44,795 nt of DNA, taken from positions 1 through 44,795 of the forward strand of contig JAFDEE010000013.1 in the NCBI GenBank assembly GCA_019310525.1, given 5' to 3'. This stretch comes from Deltaproteobacteria bacterium. Its GTDB lineage: Bacteria > Desulfobacterota > DSM-4660 > Desulfatiglandales > HGW-15. Both the position numbers and the translations under genes were made by a program. The notes beneath the pieces were generated by a model. It was not told the DNA's origin. It searched no databases and worked only from the letters and a program-made list of their open reading frames with translations. This document shows positions 1-8,479 of this stretch, in pieces; the stretch's first letter is position 1, and each line of letters begins with the position of its first letter.

Positions 1-397
1 CCGGCGGGCAGGCGCTCCGCCGTCCATGGCTCCGCTCCCGCCAGATACCGGCGGACAGGCACTGCGGATTTCGTCCCTTCATCTATCCTGATTCAGGGCC
101 GAAATACGCCCGCTACGGAGAAAATGTCAGCCACTGCTTTCCGCTGCCTCCTGAAAATTTAAGTCCTCGAAATGCTTCAATGTATGGAGGCCTGTCCCGC
201 TTGGCATCTCAAGCGGGGCGGTTCTTCGCCTTCCTTGACCTTGCACAAGTTTTCTCATTTATGGATGGACACTAAATAAGCAAGTAGGATGCCAGAGGGG
301 CCGCCTCGAACCAAGTTTTCTTTCCCCAAGGCCCAAAGGGGCTTCCGGAAGGGGTCCCTGAAAAAGGGGCTGCTCGTTACGAAGGGGTTTTCATTTC

Positions 398-413
398 CGT
401 CAATATGTTGACG
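398..413. promoter_or_regulatory. FleQ-box-like palindrome upstream of a sigma-54 promoter
   Basis: CGTCAATATGTTGACG is an inverted repeat with perfect 6-bp arms around TATG. Its core GTCAATATGTTGAC differs by one base from the Pseudomonas FleQ box GTCAATNNATTGAC as I recall it. It sits about 110 bp upstream of the -24 element at 523, a usual distance for an enhancer of an NtrC-type activator. A related site is at 17106-17119. Binding by the activator encoded at 4040-5482 is an inference. Confidence 0.6.
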
Positions 414-522
414 CTCTCAGCAGTTTTCCTGGAGATTCCACGGTGTAGGGTGTTGGATGATTTTTTATTAAAAACAGTCAGATAGAAGGATGAAGGGGTG
501 GTTTTCCAGGTGAAGGAACGGG

Positions 523-539
523 TGGCACAGGATGTGCTT
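523..539 (+). promoter_or_regulatory. Sigma-54 (-24/-12) promoter for the 595-5482 genes
   Basis: TGGCACAGGATGTGCTT carries the invariant GG (524-525) and GC (536-537) separated by exactly 10 bases, and a full TGGCAC -24 block. The ATG at 595 is about 55 bases downstream. A palindromic activator-type site lies about 110 bp upstream. This places the small secreted protein and the TPR protein under RpoN, with the flagellar genes. Confidence 0.85.
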
Positions 540-594
540 ACATAGAGAATAACAACGAGTCATATCGTTTTACACCTGAGATGCGAGGACGGCC

Positions 595-927
595 ATGAAA
601 AAGAAAAGGGCAGGTTCTTTGCCGGGGTGGGTGTGCCTCCTGCTCCTGGTTTTATCTTTTCCGGGTGTGGCCCTTGGAGGGGAAGGGATTCCGAAGGTCC
701 AGGTACCTGAAGGCGTTTACATCAATCTTACCAGAGATTTCTATGAGGCCCTCAGGGATGAAGGGGGAAGGGGCCCCCGAACTTACAGTAACGATCCCTC
801 TGCAGAATACCTGCGACAAATCGCCATCTCCACCCGGTTCATGGTGGAGACCAATCTCCAAATCCTGAAACTCCAGGAGGAGATCCTGCGGCTCTTGAAG
901 ACGCAGTCTGGATCCGGAAGGAAATGA
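595..927 (+). CDS. Small exported protein of unknown function
   Basis: This 110-residue protein starts with basic residues and a hydrophobic stretch (about 11-28) ending near ALGG, a likely Sec signal peptide. No lipobox cysteine is seen. The mature part is short and polar; its C-terminal third (about 70-105) looks helical and coiled-coil-like, rich in Leu, Glu and Lys. I recognise no family. The start has a GCGAGGA ribosome site (583-589). The stop overlaps the start of the TPR gene by 4 bases (ATGA), so the two are probably translationally coupled and may act together in the periplasm. The sigma-54 promoter at 523 suggests co-expression with flagellar genes; a flagellar role is only inferred. 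Confidence 0.75.
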   Translation: MKKKRAGSLPGWVCLLLLVLSFPGVALGGEGIPKVQVPEGVYINLTRDFYEALRDEGGRGPRTYSNDPSAEYLRQIAISTRFMVETNLQILKLQEEILRLLKTQSGSGRK

Positions 928-3900
928 AGATCCCGCTCAGATGTCTCATTGCCGGGCTTTTATGCCTGGTGGGCACGGTCTTTCCCAGGGAGACCGGGGC
1001 AGCCAATAAGGTTTACGATTACCGCCTGCTTAAGGAAAAGGGTGTGGCCAGGTTTGTGCTCCTGCTGGAGGAGTCCCCGAAATATAGTTTGAAACCGGCC
1101 CGTGGAGGAGCCTTGAAACTCACGTTGGCCGACGCCCGGATCGAGACCCGATTGAGCCGGGTACCGGGGACCCATCCAGGGGATGTGAAGATCGAGGAAG
1201 AAAAAAAGAACCCATCCGGCCTGACATTTCATATCCGGCTCGGGGGCCCGGCTCGTCTTGTGGAGACCTCTTGGCTCCCAAAGGAAAAACTTTTGCTCCT
1301 TACGGCCAAGCTGGGCGGAGCGGGGGATTGGCCCGCCAAGCCCGTAAAAACCGTCCTGAAGAGGCTTCGATTCGGTATCCAGAAAGAGTATTCCAGGATG
1401 GTGGCGGACCTTGGGAAAAGGCCCATGTGGGAATGGGATCGGAGAGCGGCAAACCGGGCCGTGTTGAGGATCCCAAAGGGCCTGACGCGTCTTCGAAGGA
1501 AGGAGTTTACGGGCATTGATCGAATCGGGGATGTGAGAGTGAAGAGAGCACCTGGAGGCGTGGATATCGATCTGGTCTTTACAGGGACCGACGGGGATCA
1601 TGCCAGGATCTTCTGGCTTGATGCCGGGAAGAAACTCGTGGCTGATTTTTTCGATCGGCCCCTGGCCCTGACAGATGAGCGCCTTCGGTTGAAAAGGAAG
1701 GAAAGGGAAGATGTAAAGATCGCCAAAAAGGAGTCCCAACCATCCAAGGATCCCGCTTTGGAGAAGGGAAAGGCGGGTGAGGACATCCGTGGACCCCTGG
1801 CCTCTGAAAATCTTTCCGCAGGGACGGAGAGGAAGGAGATGCCGCCCGTTCCCTCATCAGCGCCCGGTGGCGGGCCTGTGGTGAGGAAGAAGATCCACCG
1901 GCCCGGGCAATCTCCAGGGTCCGGAACAACGGTGGCGGCCATCCCCCCACCCGTGATCCACCCCGTAGATATCATCATAGAACCCGACATTGACCTGGAT
2001 CACATGGACCGGATCTACAACCCGGAATGGGTCCACCATCTGAACTCGGAAGAGGCCTTTCTGGTGGGCCGCATCCAGGAAGCCTGGGAGACCAAGGCCT
2101 ATGAGAAGGGGGCCAAGCTCATGGAAGACTTCCTTTCGCGTTTTCCCGAGTCGCCCTTGAGGGAAAGCCTCTCTTTCCTGATCGGTGACTTCCGGTTGGC
2201 CCTCCTGAAAGAGGGGAGAAAAGAGGTCTTCCCTCTGGTCATTAAGAGTTATTCCGAGGCGGTCCGGCGTTTCCCCCAATCGGGACGGGTGGGGAGAACT
2301 TACGTGAGAATGGCTCAGGCCGAGGCCTTCATGGGAAGGAATTATGATGCCCTGGCTTCCCTAGATATGGCTATCGGGCGGTACCCGGAGGGCTCCCATC
2401 TCCCCCTCGCCTACCTGACCCGGGGCAAGGTCTATCTCCGGTTGAATCAGCCGGAAAAGGCTGTCAGGGACCTCAAGGTTGTATTGAGCCGCTTCCCCCA
2501 CTCTTCGGTCGTGGAGGAGGCCCATTATGAGATCGCCAAATATCTTTATAGCGTGGGCGCCTATAAAGAGGCGAAGAAAAGGTTCAGTGAACTTCTTGAG
2601 AAAGACCCGGATTTCTATCTCAAGTTCCCAGGGTTCCTGAGCTTTATGGCCCAGACATCCCTTTACCTTAAGGATTACGAGACCGCCCGTAATTATTACT
2701 TCAAGGCCCTGAATCTCGGGCACCAACCGGAGTCCGAGGATTTATTGCTCGCCCATATCGGGGATACCTATAACCAGCAGTCCAGGGAACGGGAGGCGGA
2801 AAAGTTTTATCGCCTTGCCATCGAGTTGGATCCCGAGAGCGAAGGGGCGTCCATCGCCCGCCTGCGCCTGGCCGACTATGCCTCCGGGGTGACCTTGTTT
2901 AAAGAGGTGCACCAGAAAAACCTCAATAACACCATCGGGGATCTGGCGTTGCTGAACATGGCCAAGCGGCTCTACGAACAGAGACAGTATCAGATGGCCA
3001 TGGATACCCTGAAAAAGCTCATGGAAAAGCCGAAGAATCCGGATATCCAGGAGAAGGCCCGGGATCTGTACGCCAGTGCCGTGGAGGAGGAACTCAAGAA
3101 GCGTTACAAGTCCGGAGAATACGATAAGGTGGTGGCTATGCGGGAGTCCGGGATCCTGCCGAGACCCTCAAAGCTGGACCCCGAAGTTTACCTCATGGTC
3201 GCCCAGTCTTACTACCATCTTGAGAAATACGGAGAAGCCATCCAGGTGTTCAGGGCCGTCAAGCCCTATGATCTTTCCCTGACCTCAAAGGGGGCCTATT
3301 TCATGCAGTTGGCGGACTGCTACGAACGCGAAGGGGATCTCCTGAGGGCCGAGAAGGTCTTGGAGCAGGGACGCCGGGAAGGACTGGCGACCGCCGACAA
3401 GCAGAGGATCACCCTGAAACTGGCCGACCTGCTCAAGGAGAATGCAGACTTCAGAAGGGCCTATGGACTCTATGAGAGCGTGGTAAAGGACAAGAGGGTG
3501 TTGAGCGACCTGGAGATCGCCCGGGCCTACCTGGCCATGGGTCAAATCAGCAACCTGGAACAGCGTTACGAGAGGGCCCGGGCCTCACTCAACCGGTGTA
3601 TCGCCCTGGCGGAGAAAGACCGAAAGGATCTGGGCCTCCTTCAGTCGGCCTACGTGGAGATGGGAAACGGATACCACCGTGAAGGAAATGATGCCATGGC
3701 CATCAAGGCCTACCGCAGGGGGCTGGATCTTGGATACGGTCCGGAGAAAAAGGATTACTGGAAAATAAATTACCGTCTGGCCCTCTCCTACCTGAACACA
3801 GGGAAAACCAGGGAGGCGGAAGAGATTTTCAACGCTATAGCGGAAGAGGGAGATCCCTTGCTGCAACAGAAGGTCCAGATCAAGATGGGGATGATGGACC

Positions 3901-3959
3901 TGGAAAAGCAATTGAAACGACTCCCAATCCCCAGGGATCGGGAGGAAGAGACCCTTTAG
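924..3959 (+). CDS. Large exported TPR-repeat protein, AMIN-like N-terminus
   Basis: The 1011-residue product has a signal peptide (about 1-27, ending near TGAA). Residues about 30-245 look beta-rich and resemble AMIN-type domains, possibly two copies; this is weak, from pattern alone. A charged, Pro/Gly-rich linker spans about 250-345. Residues about 370-990 are a long run of tetratricopeptide repeats with recurrent Tyr, Ala and Leu spacing, for example the helices around GEAIQVFRAV and REAEEIFNAI. AMIN domains bind cell-wall components in other proteins, so a periplasmic scaffold for flagellar assembly is plausible. The gene overlaps the upstream small gene by 4 bases and lies under the sigma-54 promoter at 523. 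The exact role is unknown. Confidence 0.85.
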   Translation: MKIPLRCLIAGLLCLVGTVFPRETGAANKVYDYRLLKEKGVARFVLLLEESPKYSLKPARGGALKLTLADARIETRLSRVPGTHPGDVKIEEEKKNPSGLTFHIRLGGPARLVETSWLPKEKLLLLTAKLGGAGDWPAKPVKTVLKRLRFGIQKEYSRMVADLGKRPMWEWDRRAANRAVLRIPKGLTRLRRKEFTGIDRIGDVRVKRAPGGVDIDLVFTGTDGDHARIFWLDAGKKLVADFFDRPLALTDERLRLKRKEREDVKIAKKESQPSKDPALEKGKAGEDIRGPLASENLSAGTERKEMPPVPSSAPGGGPVVRKKIHRPGQSPGSGTTVAAIPPPVIHPVDIIIEPDIDLDHMDRIYNPEWVHHLNSEEAFLVGRIQEAWETKAYEKGAKLMEDFLSRFPESPLRESLSFLIGDFRLALLKEGRKEVFPLVIKSYSEAVRRFPQSGRVGRTYVRMAQAEAFMGRNYDALASLDMAIGRYPEGSHLPLAYLTRGKVYLRLNQPEKAVRDLKVVLSRFPHSSVVEEAHYEIAKYLYSVGAYKEAKKRFSELLEKDPDFYLKFPGFLSFMAQTSLYLKDYETARNYYFKALNLGHQPESEDLLLAHIGDTYNQQSREREAEKFYRLAIELDPESEGASIARLRLADYASGVTLFKEVHQKNLNNTIGDLALLNMAKRLYEQRQYQMAMDTLKKLMEKPKNPDIQEKARDLYASAVEEELKKRYKSGEYDKVVAMRESGILPRPSKLDPEVYLMVAQSYYHLEKYGEAIQVFRAVKPYDLSLTSKGAYFMQLADCYEREGDLLRAEKVLEQGRREGLATADKQRITLKLADLLKENADFRRAYGLYESVVKDKRVLSDLEIARAYLAMGQISNLEQRYERARASLNRCIALAEKDRKDLGLLQSAYVEMGNGYHREGNDAMAIKAYRRGLDLGYGPEKKDYWKINYRLALSYLNTGKTREAEEIFNAIAEEGDPLLQQKVQIKMGMMDLEKQLKRLPIPRDREEETL

Positions 3960-4039
3960 GTTCGGGATGATTCAGAAGTCGACCCCTCGTCTCCCCTCCC
4001 TAGAGATAGGGAAGAGCAAGGGGCATTGAAGCTTGAGCT

Positions 4040-5482
4040 ATGCCGAAAACGAATCGAAAAAAAATCCTGTGGACGGTCAGGGATTTTGCTCCTCCCAAGA
4101 GCCTCTGGGACCGACTCGAAGAGATGGACATGAAAGTCCTTCTGGCCGATCCGGGGGAAGATCCTCTTGAAAAAATCCAGAAGTCGTCCCCGGCCCTTTG
4201 GGTCGCCCAGACCAACGGAGGATCCGCGGATAACCTGGCGATGCTGGACAAGATTCGTTCGACCTGTCCGGATCTTCCTATCGTCGTAATGAGCACCGCA
4301 CCGAGCGTGGAAGAGGCGGTCAAAATCCTCAAAATGGGAATCCGGGACTACATTCCCAAAGGCGCTTCGGAAGAACAGATCCGCCTGAGCGTGGAAGGGG
4401 TTTTGGGGCAATCTTTGAGCCGGAAATCTTTTTCCCGCCCCAAGATGCAAGGGCAGGACGATTCCCAGGAAGCTCCTATTGCCGTTGATTCGGCCATGAA
4501 AAAGATCCTCGCTCTGGCCAGGAAGGTCGCCGGCAGCAGGACAACTATCCTGATACAGGGTGAGAGCGGAACCGGGAAGGAGGTCCTCGCCCGGTACATT
4601 CATCGCTGCAGCAACAGGAAAGAAGCGCCTTTCGTGGCAGTCAACTGTTCCGCCCTGCCCGAGACCTTGCTGGAAAGCGAACTCTTCGGGCATGAGCGGG
4701 GAGCCTTTACCGGCGCCGTAGCCCGGAAAAAGGGAAAATTCGAATTGGCCGACGGAGGCACCCTGCTCCTGGACGAGATCAGCGAGATGGATATCTCCAT
4801 CCAGGCCAAGCTCCTGCGGGTGTTGCAGGAAAGGGAAGTGGACCGGGTCGGCGGACAGTTTCCCGTTCCCGTTGACACCCGGGTCATCGCCACCACGAAC
4901 CGGGACCTTGAAAGTGAAACAAAAAAAGGTCGCTTCCGGCTCGACCTCTTTTACCGCCTCAACGTGATCCCCCTCCGATTGCCCCCCCTCAGGGATCGGC
5001 CCGATGACATCGTCCCGCTGGCCAACCATTTTCTTGAAAGGCATTGCAGTCTCAACGGTATTTCCCAAAAAAGGCTGACCCCGGAAGGTGAAAAGTTTTT
5101 GAAAGAGAGGGGATGGCCGGGAAATGTCAGGGAACTGGAAAATCTCATGGAAAGGGCCACCCTCCTGGTGGAATCGGACCAGGTGGGGCGAGCGGACCTC
5201 GAAGAAATTCTCGGGCCGGGAGAGGACGAATCTGTTGAATTCGGAATCGATCGCGTTCTTCCCCTCAAGGATATGGAAAAGCGAATGATATTCCGCGCCC
5301 TGAACGACCACGGGGGAAACCGGACCCATGCCGCAAGGGTTCTGGGAATCAGCGTCCGGACCCTGCGAAACAAGCTTAACGAGTACCAGGAAGAACTCAA
5401 GAGGAGCAGGGCAACAGAGGAAAGCCCGCAGGGCGTCAAATTCCCGACAGGCCGGGCCTCTTCGGGAAGGGATGGGACCTAG
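4040..5482 (+). CDS. Sigma-54 activator with degenerate receiver (FleQ/FlrA-like)
   Basis: The 480-residue protein is an NtrC-family enhancer-binding protein. Residues 8-125 have receiver-like spacing, but the acidic pair is gone (ILWTVRD) and the phospho-acceptor position is about A56-Q57 instead of Asp; the switch Lys (YIPK) remains. The AAA+ domain has Walker A GESGTGK (174-180), an intact GAFTGA sigma-54 loop (221-226) and Walker B LLLDE (242-246). A Fis-type helix-turn-helix follows (about 427-446). FleQ and FlrA, flagellar master activators, also have non-phosphorylatable receivers, so this is the best analogue. It lies between the TPR gene and flgB. No strong ribosome site precedes the ATG. 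It may act on the GTCAA-type palindromes in the window (inference). Confidence 0.9.
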   Translation: MPKTNRKKILWTVRDFAPPKSLWDRLEEMDMKVLLADPGEDPLEKIQKSSPALWVAQTNGGSADNLAMLDKIRSTCPDLPIVVMSTAPSVEEAVKILKMGIRDYIPKGASEEQIRLSVEGVLGQSLSRKSFSRPKMQGQDDSQEAPIAVDSAMKKILALARKVAGSRTTILIQGESGTGKEVLARYIHRCSNRKEAPFVAVNCSALPETLLESELFGHERGAFTGAVARKKGKFELADGGTLLLDEISEMDISIQAKLLRVLQEREVDRVGGQFPVPVDTRVIATTNRDLESETKKGRFRLDLFYRLNVIPLRLPPLRDRPDDIVPLANHFLERHCSLNGISQKRLTPEGEKFLKERGWPGNVRELENLMERATLLVESDQVGRADLEEILGPGEDESVEFGIDRVLPLKDMEKRMIFRALNDHGGNRTHAARVLGISVRTLRNKLNEYQEELKRSRATEESPQGVKFPTGRASSGRDGT

Positions 5483-5532
5483 CTATAATACCCGATACGT
5501 CGGAGGACCCGTCCTGAAATCCGCAAAGAGAG

Positions 5533-5548
5533 TGGTATCCCTTTTGCA
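5533..5548 (+). promoter_or_regulatory. Sigma-54 promoter for the flgB operon
   Basis: TGGTATCCCTTTTGCA has GG (5534-5535) and GC (5546-5547) exactly 10 bases apart, and a strong TTTTGC -12 block. The flgB ATG is 42 bases beyond. A degenerate GTCAA-type site (GTCAAATTCCCGAC, 5435-5448) lies about 100 bp upstream inside the preceding gene. A TATAAT hexamer at 5484-5489 has no good -35 partner. Confidence 0.85.
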
Positions 5549-5590
5549 TTAATACTTGGGTACCCCTTTGGTGAAGGAGAGGAATCAACC

Positions 5591-6016
5591 ATGGACAGGC
5601 TCAATGGTAAAGGTATCACGGGGAAGACCGTTTCGCTCCTGGCCCGTGCCCTGGATTTCAGGAGCGCCAATCACAACGTGATTTCCAGCAATTTGGCCAA
5701 CATCGACACCCCAGGTTTCCGGCCCAAGGAGATCAGTTTCAGCGAGGCCCTGAAACGGGAGGTGGAAAAGACGGGACTGCCCCTTCGAAAGACCGACCCG
5801 AACCATTTTTCCCATTTCACGGGAAGTCTCGACCCGGGTGAGCGGGTCTACACCATGAGGACATTAGGGAAGACCATAGTGGGTTCAAACCAGATCAACA
5901 TCGACCGCGAAATGGCCAAGATGGTGGAAAACAACCTGTTGTTCGAGGCCTCGGCCAGGTTGTTGGCCAAGAAATTCGAGGCCTTGAAACTGGCGATCGA
6001 GTCAGGAAGGAGGTAA
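5591..6016 (+). CDS. flgB: Flagellar basal-body rod protein FlgB
   Basis: FlgB forms the proximal rod in the periplasm with FlgC, FlgF and FliE. The 141-residue protein has the N-terminal rod/hook-family motif, with SSNLANIDTPGF at about 37-48, and the amphipathic C-terminal helix (about 105-140) typical of axial proteins. It has no Sec signal, as expected for a substrate of the flagellar type III apparatus. The ATG is preceded by GAAGGAGAGG. It is the first gene after the sigma-54 promoter at 5533, and flgC starts 6 bases after its stop. Confidence 0.97.
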   Translation: MDRLNGKGITGKTVSLLARALDFRSANHNVISSNLANIDTPGFRPKEISFSEALKREVEKTGLPLRKTDPNHFSHFTGSLDPGERVYTMRTLGKTIVGSNQINIDREMAKMVENNLLFEASARLLAKKFEALKLAIESGRR

Positions 6017-6022
6017 GGGAAG

Positions 6023-6469
6023 ATGGACTTGATGCAGGCCATTGAACGGGCGGCGAGCGGCATGCTGGCCCAGAGGATACGGCTCAATGTCATATCCACG
6101 AACCTGGCCAATGCAAATACCACGAGGACCGAGGATGGAAAACCTTACCGGAGGAAGACGGTTATTTTCGAGACTACCCCGGGGGTGCCCGGCGTGGAAT
6201 CTTTTGAAAAGCGCCTGAAAAGTACTCTCGAAGCCCGACTCAGCGGGGTTCGGGTGCGGGAAATCGTGCCCGTTGGGGGAGAATTCAAGAAAATATATGA
6301 TCCTTCTCACCCCGATGCGGATGAAAATGGGTTCGTTTACCTGCCCAATGTCAACCTTGTGGAAGAGATGGTCAACATGCTGGATGCGAACCGGGCTTAC
6401 GAGGCCAATGCCGCGGTGATCAAAGCCGCGAAGAACATGGCGCTCAAGGCCATTGAGCTCGGCCGTTAA
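6023..6469 (+). CDS. flgC: Flagellar basal-body rod protein FlgC
   Basis: FlgC is a proximal rod subunit. The 148-residue protein carries the rod-family N-terminus (STNLANANTTRT near 28-39) and the conserved C-terminal segment with VNLVEEMVNMLDANRAYEAN, characteristic of FlgC and other rod and hook proteins. The ribosome site GGAGG overlaps the end of flgB. Its stop codon shares a base with an in-frame ATG of fliE (TAATG), although a slightly later fliE start is favoured. Confidence 0.97.
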   Translation: MDLMQAIERAASGMLAQRIRLNVISTNLANANTTRTEDGKPYRRKTVIFETTPGVPGVESFEKRLKSTLEARLSGVRVREIVPVGGEFKKIYDPSHPDADENGFVYLPNVNLVEEMVNMLDANRAYEANAAVIKAAKNMALKAIELGR

Positions 6470-6483
6470 TGGGGAGAACTGAA

Positions 6484-6780
6484 ATGGATCCTGTTTCCAG
6501 GATATCGGGTAACGTACCGGGTTTCTTCGGGCCGAAGAAAGGGAGCGCTTCCCCAGGCGGGGATAGTTTTGCAGATACCCTGAAGGCCTTTGCCCGGTAT
6601 GTGGATGGTGAAATCAAGAAGTCGGACCGAATGGCACAGGAATTCGCGGTGGGAAAGAGACAGGATATCCATGAGGTCATGATAGCAGCACAGAAGGCCG
6701 ACCTCTCCTTCCGTTTCCTGCTCCAGATCCGGAACAAACTCATGGAGGCCTATCAGGAAGTGATGCGCATGCAGTTCTAA
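6484..6780 (+). CDS. fliE: Flagellar hook-basal body protein FliE
   Basis: FliE joins the MS ring to the rod and is among the first proteins exported. The chosen ATG at 6484 gives 98 residues and follows GGGGAGA with good spacing; an alternative ATG at 6469, overlapping the flgC stop, would add 5 residues. The C-terminal half has the family pattern: DIHEVMIAAQKADLSFRFLL followed by a segment ending in EAYQEVMRMQF. Size and position between flgC and fliF are standard. Confidence 0.95.
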   Translation: MDPVSRISGNVPGFFGPKKGSASPGGDSFADTLKAFARYVDGEIKKSDRMAQEFAVGKRQDIHEVMIAAQKADLSFRFLLQIRNKLMEAYQEVMRMQF

Positions 6781-6880
6781 CGAGTGTAAGGCCGCCCCTT
6801 GAACCACCGGGGAACCCGGGGTTTGGGGAGGAGAGGCATGCTGCCCCGCTCAAGCTCAACGCTTGAAAAAAGGATGTAAC

Positions 6881-8479
6881 ATGGCGGAAACAGAGAAGAA
6901 TTCCATTCAGCAGTTCATTCAGGTGTTCAAGGCCATGCCCAATGGGAAAAAGGCTTCCTTCGGGCTGGTCGTAGTCACCCTGGTTGGTGGGTTCATCGCG
7001 CTCTTTCTCTGGGCGAACCGGCCTGATTTCCAGGTCCTTTTCGCGAACCTTGATGCGGCGGATGCAGGAAGGATCACAGAGAAACTTCGGGAGCAAAAGA
7101 TCCCCTACCAGCTCAAGGAAGGGGGAAGCGCGATCATGGTCCCAAGGGAAAAAGTCTACCAGCTCAGGCTGGAGCTCGCAAGTGAAGGCATCCCCCGGGG
7201 CCACAATGTGGGTTTTGAGATATTCGACAACCTGCCCTTCAGTACGACCGAGTTCGTGCAAAAGCTGAAATACAAGCAGGCCCTCCAGGGAGAGTTGGCC
7301 CGCACCATCATGGAATTCGATGCAGTGGACCAGGCAAGGGTCCATATCGTCACGTCCGGCGATTCTCTTTTCGCCGAACCGGAAAAACCCGCCACAGCGT
7401 CGGTCGTTTTAAGGCTCCACCCGGGCAGGTCCCTGGACCAGAGGCAGATGCAGGGAATCATCAATCTCGTGGCCCGGGCCGTTGAGGGCCTGAAACCCGA
7501 GAACGTAACGCTCGTGGACATGTCCCGAGGGCTCCTTTCCAAGGGATACCCGGGAGGCGACGGGGCCGACGCCCTCAGCCGGGCCCAGTTCGAATACCAG
7601 CAGAAGATCGAGAGGACCCTGGAGCACCGCATCCAAACCATGCTGGAGTCCGTAGTGGGCATGAACAGGGTGGTGGCGAGGGTCTCCGCGGAGGTGGATT
7701 TCGAGAGGGTCAAGATCCTGGAAGAGAGGTTCGACCCCGACAGCAGCGTTATTCGGAGCGAGCAGAAGGAAAAGGAGGTTTCCTCGGATCAGAGCGGTTA
7801 TGCGGCAGGATCCCCTGACCTCCAGGCCCAGGTATATAAAAGCCCTGGAACCATGGGGGGTGGAGGAAGCTCGGGCAAGAGCTTTCAAAAAGAGAACTCC
7901 GTGATCAATTACGAGATCAATAAGATACAGCGCCAGGTCATGAACTCCGTGGGAGAAATCAAGCGCCTCTCCGTCGCCGTCATCGTGGACGGGCCCTATG
8001 TTTCTGAGAAGGGACCGGACGGGAAGACCATCCAGAAGTTCGTGCCCCGAAGTCGAAGGGAAATGAAGACCTTCGAGGACATCGTCAAGAAGGCGATGGG
8101 CTTCAGGAGTGAACGAGGAGACCAGGTGAGCGTGACCAATATCCCCTTCGCCATCCAGACGGAGGAAGTGGCGCTCGTAGGGAACGGATCTCCCTGGTTG
8201 GACTATGCCCGTAAGGCCACCAAGCCCCTTTTCAACATTTTCCTGATCGCCCTCTTCTTCCTCTTCGCTGTAAGGCCTTTCAAGAGGTGGCTGAAAAACG
8301 CCGGGGAATCCATCTTTGTACCGTCTCTTCCACAGGGAGAGGGCGTTCCCCAGCTCTCCGAGCAGGCGGGAGAGGCGGCGGACAAGACTGGTGAAAAGAA
8401 ACGAACTGCGGAGATCACCGCCAGCAACCCGGACATGGCGGCCCAGGTGATCCGGGCGTGGTTGCACGAGGGAAGGTAA
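6881..8479 (+). CDS. fliF: Flagellar MS-ring protein FliF
   Basis: FliF builds the MS ring in the inner membrane around the export gate. The ATG at 6881 follows AAGGATG and gives 532 residues, normal for the family; a TTG 18 bases earlier is less likely. A first membrane helix lies at about 25-45 (VVVTLVGGFIALFLW), followed by the ring-building YscJ/FliF domains. The second helix is near 445-465 (FNIFLIALFFLFAVRPF). The cytoplasmic tail ends with NPDMAAQVIRAWL, the FliG-binding motif. fliG starts directly after the stop codon. Confidence 0.97.
   Translation: MAETEKNSIQQFIQVFKAMPNGKKASFGLVVVTLVGGFIALFLWANRPDFQVLFANLDAADAGRITEKLREQKIPYQLKEGGSAIMVPREKVYQLRLELASEGIPRGHNVGFEIFDNLPFSTTEFVQKLKYKQALQGELARTIMEFDAVDQARVHIVTSGDSLFAEPEKPATASVVLRLHPGRSLDQRQMQGIINLVARAVEGLKPENVTLVDMSRGLLSKGYPGGDGADALSRAQFEYQQKIERTLEHRIQTMLESVVGMNRVVARVSAEVDFERVKILEERFDPDSSVIRSEQKEKEVSSDQSGYAAGSPDLQAQVYKSPGTMGGGGSSGKSFQKENSVINYEINKIQRQVMNSVGEIKRLSVAVIVDGPYVSEKGPDGKTIQKFVPRSRREMKTFEDIVKKAMGFRSERGDQVSVTNIPFAIQTEEVALVGNGSPWLDYARKATKPLFNIFLIALFFLFAVRPFKRWLKNAGESIFVPSLPQGEGVPQLSEQAGEAADKTGEKKRTAEITASNPDMAAQVIRAWLHEGR

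Larger units (their letters stand above)
1..594. other. Non-coding leader region of the cluster
   Basis: No convincing gene lies here. A frame open from the window edge to a stop near 162 has an Arg/Ala/Pro-rich translation with no protein-like character. Two related 20-base direct repeats (1-20 and 48-67, 16 of 20 identical) lie at the left end. A hairpin with 7-bp arms (196-202 and 211-217) has no T-run, so it is not a clear terminator. The functional elements are the palindrome at 398-413 and the sigma-54 promoter at 523-539, described separately. Confidence 0.7.

Noticed and set aside
1-162. Open frame from the left edge to a TAA
   Set aside because: Its translation has no protein-like pattern, and direct repeats lie within it; probably non-coding.
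3997-4012. Hairpin TCCCTA-GAGA-TAGGGA between the TPR gene and the activator
   Set aside because: The stem is only 6 bp and no T-run follows; too weak for a terminator call.
3956-5329. Long open frame (457 codons) on the minus strand
   Set aside because: It is antisense to the complete NtrC-family gene and its translation has no recognisable domains; high G+C makes such frames common.
5435-5448. GTCAAATTCCCGAC as a third FleQ-like box
   Set aside because: Only one arm is intact, and it is in coding sequence; kept as a remark under the flgB promoter.
6632-6648. TGGCACAGGAATTCGC inside fliE, resembling a sigma-54 site
   Set aside because: GG and GC are 11 rather than 10 bases apart, and it lies within a coding region with no unit start behind it.
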